Shown here: in pieces, positions 7,167 to 9,345 of the stretch
Numbering within the stretch: the stretch's first letter is position 1
Layout: each line of letters opens with the position of its first letter
Assembly (NCBI GenBank): GCA_937911235.1
Contig: CALDPN010000026.1
Location: 1 to 9,345, forward strand
From: an uncultured Bacteroidales bacterium
Lineage (GTDB): Bacteria; Bacteroidota; Bacteroidia; Bacteroidales; Paludibacteraceae
Direction of reading: 5' to 3'
Length of the DNA stretch: 9,345 nt
Position numbers and translations under genes: made by a program
The notes under the pieces: model-generated
Databases searched by the model: none
The model's input: only the letters and a program-made list of their open reading frames with translations
What the model was told of the DNA's origin: nothing

Positions 7167-7197
7167 TAAATGTAAAAACGTTTACGACTATTGTAAA
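7167..7197 (-). promoter_or_regulatory. Candidate promoter of the glycogen operon
   Basis: On the minus strand, TTTA (7197-7194) is followed after 19 nt by TACATTTA (7174-7167), an imperfect match to TTTG / TAnnTTTG. It would start transcription near 7160 and leave a leader of about 85 nt. Operator 2 sits in the spacer, where a bound repressor would block polymerase. The match is weak at the last base of both boxes. Confidence 0.35.
7172..7185. promoter_or_regulatory. Putative LacI-family operator 2 (GTAAAAACGTTTAC)
   Basis: The AAACGTTT core (7176-7183) repeats that of operator 1, with flanking GTA and TAC ends. The symmetry outside the core is imperfect by one inserted A. It overlaps the spacer of the candidate minus-strand promoter and the -33 region of a plus-strand promoter-like sequence. 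Confidence 0.4.
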
Positions 7198-7211
7198 ATA
7201 AAGTATCTTTG
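7181..7211 (+). promoter_or_regulatory. Promoter-like sequence pointing away from the glycogen operon
   Basis: TTTA (7181-7184), 19 nt, TATCTTTG (7204-7211) has the same -7 box and spacing as the rpsP promoter. No plus-strand gene follows. A transcript would include the 7235-7272 hairpin and run antisense to the end of the channel gene. It may be a chance match or drive an antisense RNA. Confidence 0.3.
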
Positions 7212-7229
7212 GGATAAATTAAGAATTAC

Positions 7230-7272
7230 AAAAAAATCGGCTGCAACCTTGAGTAATTAGCTGCAGCCGATT
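7230..7272 (-). terminator. Intrinsic terminator of the channel gene cluster
   Basis: A perfect 11-bp GC-rich stem (TGCAGCCGATT at 7262-7272 against AATCGGCTGCA at 7235-7245, plus strand) has a 16-nt loop. On the minus strand it is followed by a run of seven T, two of them in the stem. It lies about 90 nt after the channel stop codon and before the glycogen operon promoter region, separating the two transcription units. In the other direction it has no T tract. Confidence 0.85.
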
Positions 7273-7283
7273 GAGAGAGTTAA

Positions 7284-7328
7284 TTATTGGGCACAATCCA
7301 TATAAGTTATGGCGTATGGTAGAGACAT
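7284..7328 (-). CDS. Possible 14-residue peptide ORF before the terminator
   Basis: ATG at 7328 encodes MSLPYAITYMDCAQ and then TAA, ending 12 nt before the terminator stem. AGGAG lies 4 nt upstream of the ATG, one of the few Shine-Dalgarno-like sequences here, although Bacteroidetes genes seldom depend on one. No regulatory amino-acid run is present and no structural gene follows on the same transcript, so a leader-peptide role is not supported. It may well be chance. Confidence 0.15.
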   Translation of the reverse strand: MSLPYAITYMDCAQ

Positions 7329-7362
7329 GAGCTCCTACATTCTTCTAAAAGTTTTTGGTATT

Positions 7363-8145
7363 TCATTCTTTCAATTGTTTCTTTAATTCTTCTATAGACT
7401 TCTGCATTTCATCTAGTTTTTGCATCACTTCATCATTGTTGTCTGCCACCATGGCATCCACGAAGATTGAGTTTATAAAAGACATACCAATGATACCACC
7501 AAAGATTAAAAGTAAACAGAAATAAAAACGAACTAGTTCTGCTAATATCGTAGATGTACCATAATATTCTGCTATTGTATTGGGTATTTCATACCATCCC
7601 TCTACAGTGCAAATTTGGAAAACTGCATAAATGGAGCGCAAAGGAGTTTCAAAATGTTCTGGGTCTGCTTCTCTAAACAAACTACAATTGAGCAAACCAA
7701 AAACTATAACAATAACAAAGAAACTTAGCCATATACCATAAGATTCTTTGAGTGCCACTTGAAAGCCTTTTATTACTTTTGAAAAGTTTGGAAAGAAGTG
7801 TAACATCCTGAAAATACGCAATACGCGCAACACCCTTAGCACTAATAAAACAGACAAACTTGCCATGTTATTAGGTATAAATAAGGCAACAAGCGATGGA
7901 ATAGACAAAACAACCAAGATGCCATCTAGTTTGTTCCAACCGTCTTTCCAGTAGCCACGCCAACCAAATTCTGCAAGTTTTACCACCATTTCACATATAA
8001 AAATGATAGTACAAAGCACATCTATACTATTTACAATAGAGTTTTCAAAACCTCTAACTTGCAAATAAATAATAATAGCGTTTATTAAGATTACAGATAA
8101 AATAAATTTATCTTGCAGAAAGATTTTCTTTAATAATTGTTTCAT
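7363..8145 (-). CDS. Voltage-gated cation channel, single-domain (BacNav-like, Ion_trans family)
   Basis: This 260-aa inner-membrane protein has the six-helix layout of bacterial voltage-gated sodium channels, which work as homotetramers. S1 is about 14-32, S2 about 37-59 with Glu52 and Lys56, and S3 about 73-91 with Asp74. S4 is LRVLRVLRIFRMLH (103-116), with Arg at 104, 107, 110 and 113 and His116. S5 is about 136-154 and S6 about 203-231. The pore loop reads FQICTVEGWYE (176-186); the filter T-V-E-G-W aligns with the T-L-E-S-W of NaChBac/NavAb, keeping the Glu and Trp but with Gly for Ser. A potassium T-V-G-Y-G filter is absent. A C-terminal heptad coiled coil (about 237-260) matches the tetramerising tail of BacNav channels. 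Sodium versus calcium preference cannot be decided by eye. It is the last gene of a three-gene cluster and ends before a strong terminator. Confidence 0.92.
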   Translation of the reverse strand: MKQLLKKIFLQDKFILSVILINAIIIYLQVRGFENSIVNSIDVLCTIIFICEMVVKLAEFGWRGYWKDGWNKLDGILVVLSIPSLVALFIPNNMASLSVLLVLRVLRVLRIFRMLHFFPNFSKVIKGFQVALKESYGIWLSFFVIVIVFGLLNCSLFREADPEHFETPLRSIYAVFQICTVEGWYEIPNTIAEYYGTSTILAELVRFYFCLLLIFGGIIGMSFINSIFVDAMVADNNDEVMQKLDEMQKSIEELKKQLKE

Positions 8146-8157
8146 TGTAATGTAAGA

Positions 8158-8400
8158 TTACTTGCAACGCTTTAGGCTTTCTTTTGCACTTTCAATTTGC
8201 CTTTTATAGGATTCAATGTTGCGGTCGTGCGATGCCGCCCTGTCTATTTTATTTTTACGATAGCTTGCTTTACTACTTGGTGACGATGCTCCTTTTATTA
8301 AGTTTGCATAGTATGCATTGTCTTTCTTTTTAGCCTCTTTTTCTTTGGCAAGAGATGCTCTCAAATCAATGATTTTCTTTTTGTAATATTCTTTGCTCAT
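8158..8400 (-). CDS. Small basic helical protein of unknown function
   Basis: This 80-aa protein is very polar and basic (17 Lys and 6 Arg against about 10 acidic residues), with no signal peptide or membrane segment. It looks like a helical hairpin: one Lys/Glu/Ala helix (about 3-36), a Ser-rich turn SSPSS (39-43), then a second helix (about 44-80). The two halves share a spaced K-I-D / I-x-x-x-K pattern that suggests an old duplication. It lies 10 bp after the TerB-like gene and 12 bp before the channel gene, so co-translation is likely. I do not recognise a named family. It could be a nucleic-acid or membrane-surface binding adaptor; this is a guess from charge alone. Confidence 0.75.
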   Translation of the reverse strand: MSKEYYKKKIIDLRASLAKEKEAKKKDNAYYANLIKGASSPSSKASYRKNKIDRAASHDRNIESYKRQIESAKESLKRCK

Positions 8401-8410
8401 AGTTTTTATT

Positions 8411-9169
8411 TTATAGATTCTTTATCTCTTTTGAGAAGTCATTAAGTTTTTCAATATAGTCATTGGTTTTTGAAAACAAGCCAGTATCTTCTTTACTTTT
8501 AGCTTCTTTGATAAGACCTAAAAGTTTCGTTTTCCATGCATCAGATAGTTCCATATCATCTGTCATAATTGCTTTATTAACTAAGCCTTCTGTTTTATTA
8601 ATAACCTTACTAGCAATACCTAGAGTAGCTGCTTTAGCCACAAAAGAAGCAGATTTAGCTACAGTCATACCAACATTGGCAAATGTTTTGGCCGCTTCTG
8701 ATGTAACTGATGTTTTACAATATGGTTTTGTTCTAACAATAAGTTCTAATACATCATCTTTTGTTTTTGGTAATGTTATACTATTGATAAATACCAATAA
8801 AGCATTATGAGTTTTCTTTTCCTGATTTTTATTTATTGGCAAGGTACGTAAATTGCCAATTGAGATATATTTATTAATCAATTCATCAATAGAATCTTCT
8901 GCAGAATACTTAAACTCAGATATTTTCTTATCAATTTCTTCTTCTGTAATAACAGGTTCTTCTTTTTTCTTTGGAGTTTCTTTTTGCAAACGAAAATCTA
9001 TGATAATGTCCAATTCTGCCACACTTATATCAAATTTTTCTGCTTTTGCGTACAAAACCGCTCTTTCTTTTTCGGTTATTTCACCTTTTGAAAGAACCAT
9101 ATTTAATAAGTTTTCTAATTCTTGTGGTAATGAAGAATCATTTTTTTTAAATAAGTCAAAAAATGCCAT
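8411..9169 (-). CDS. Hypothetical protein with TerB-like N-terminal helical domain
   Basis: This 252-aa protein has no signal peptide. Residues about 15-61 (ELENLLNMVLSKGEITEKE and following, then AEKFDISVAELDIIIDFRL) resemble the short helical segment, with its G-x-I-T-x-x-E-R turn, that occurs in TerB-like and related stress-associated proteins. A Lys/Glu linker (62-80) follows, then a helical middle (81-160), an Ala-rich apolar stretch (163-190, with A-K-S-A-S-F-V-A-K-A) that could touch a membrane, and an amphipathic C-terminus (210-252). The start MAFFDLFKK fits this class of protein. It is the first gene of the cluster that ends with the voltage-gated channel. I see no catalytic motif. 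A sensor or scaffold role is plausible but unproven. Confidence 0.75.
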   Translation of the reverse strand: MAFFDLFKKNDSSLPQELENLLNMVLSKGEITEKERAVLYAKAEKFDISVAELDIIIDFRLQKETPKKKEEPVITEEEIDKKISEFKYSAEDSIDELINKYISIGNLRTLPINKNQEKKTHNALLVFINSITLPKTKDDVLELIVRTKPYCKTSVTSEAAKTFANVGMTVAKSASFVAKAATLGIASKVINKTEGLVNKAIMTDDMELSDAWKTKLLGLIKEAKSKEDTGLFSKTNDYIEKLNDFSKEIKNL

Positions 9170-9183
9170 AATAAAATGTATTT

Positions 9184-9279
9184 TTAAATATTAAATTCAA
9201 ATTTTGCTACTGTACCATACAATTTGGTGCCCATTCCCACAAGAAGTATGTGTAATAATATTTTTTTAATTATAGCCAT
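9184..9279 (-). CDS. Possible 31-residue membrane peptide
   Basis: ATG at 9279 to TAA at 9184 encodes a short peptide starting MAIIKKILLHILLVGMG. The start has two Lys and then an apolar run, as in a signal or single membrane helix, and only about 14 residues follow. It ends 14 bp before the TerB-like gene start. It could be a real small protein, the remnant of a truncated gene, or chance in A/T-rich DNA. Confidence 0.25.
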   Translation of the reverse strand: MAIIKKILLHILLVGMGTKLYGTVAKFEFNI

Positions 9280-9283
9280 AGAT

Positions 9284-9345
9284 TTAGTCTATATAATACT
9301 CTGTTTTGAAATATTCTGTAATAGGTTTTGAGGCTAATACTTCTA
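9284..9345 (-). CDS. Possible C-terminal end of an upstream gene, cut by the window edge
   Basis: A frame open from the window edge reads L-E-V-L-A-S-K-P-I-T-E-Y-F-K-T-E-Y-Y-I-D and stops at TAA (9286-9284). The composition looks protein-like and the orientation agrees with the neighbours, but twenty residues are too few to identify a family. Confidence 0.35.
   Translation of the reverse strand, partial: EVLASKPITEYFKTEYYID

Noticed and set aside
7273..7362. tRNA or other structured RNA in the gap after the channel gene
   Set aside because: No cloverleaf arms or CCA-adjacent acceptor stem; only the terminator hairpin and a tiny ORF are visible.
7588..7620. Channel as a potassium channel
   Set aside because: The pore loop has T-V-E-G-W and no T-V-G-Y-G signature; the six-helix layout with coiled-coil tail fits BacNav better.
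8463..9194. Plus-strand open frames of 113-115 codons opposite the TerB-like gene
   Set aside because: They lie wholly opposite a well-formed minus-strand gene, are low-complexity Ser/Leu-rich, and lack any recognisable domain; they are complementary-strand shadows.
1..9345. CRISPR array, insertion sequence or phage genes
   Set aside because: No regularly spaced repeats, transposase, integrase or terminal inverted repeats with target duplication were seen.

Overview
The window reads as a low-GC Bacteroidetes (probably Bacteroidales) chromosomal segment. Three things point there: a textbook Bacteroidetes promoter (TTTG, 19 nt, TATCTTTG) in front of rpsP, an S16 protein with a Lys/Ala/Glu-rich C-terminal extension, and a debranching enzyme / GT4 / GH57 / DUF4301 gene run typical of that phylum. 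Every protein gene I accept lies on the minus strand, so the window is read from right to left.

Right end (about 7230-9345): a tight cluster of three genes with 10 and 12 bp gaps. It encodes a 252-aa protein with a TerB-like N-terminus, an 80-aa very basic helical protein, and a 260-aa six-helix voltage-gated cation channel with an S4 arginine ladder and a Glu-containing pore filter. A strong intrinsic terminator closes the cluster. Two tiny open frames upstream of it are only weakly supported.

Middle (923-7200): a glycogen/alpha-glucan operon running glycogen debranching enzyme, GT4 glycosyltransferase, GH57 amylase-like protein, DUF4301 protein. Its upstream region carries two copies of AAACGTTT, a LacI-family-type operator core, and its end carries an intrinsic terminator. 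The GH57 protein appears to have lost both catalytic carboxylates. The DUF4301 protein carries motifs that match UDP-sugar pyrophosphorylases, which would fit a donor-sugar or sensing role beside the glycosyltransferase. A REP-like palindrome sits between the GT4 and GH57 genes.

Left end (1-641): rpsP starts normally under its promoter but is joined in frame, at an Ala-codon tract (195-212), to an internal piece of gatA (Glu-tRNA(Gln) amidotransferase subunit A). Codon use flips at the join: all Ile codons become ATA and most Gly codons become GGA. This is most likely a metagenome assembly chimera with a low-GC organism, probably Bacillota or similar. The first ~200 bases should not be assigned to the same genome without checking.

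The points most worth following are the DUF4301 assignment, the apparently dead GH57, and the channel / TerB-like / basic-helix cluster, which I cannot match to a described system.
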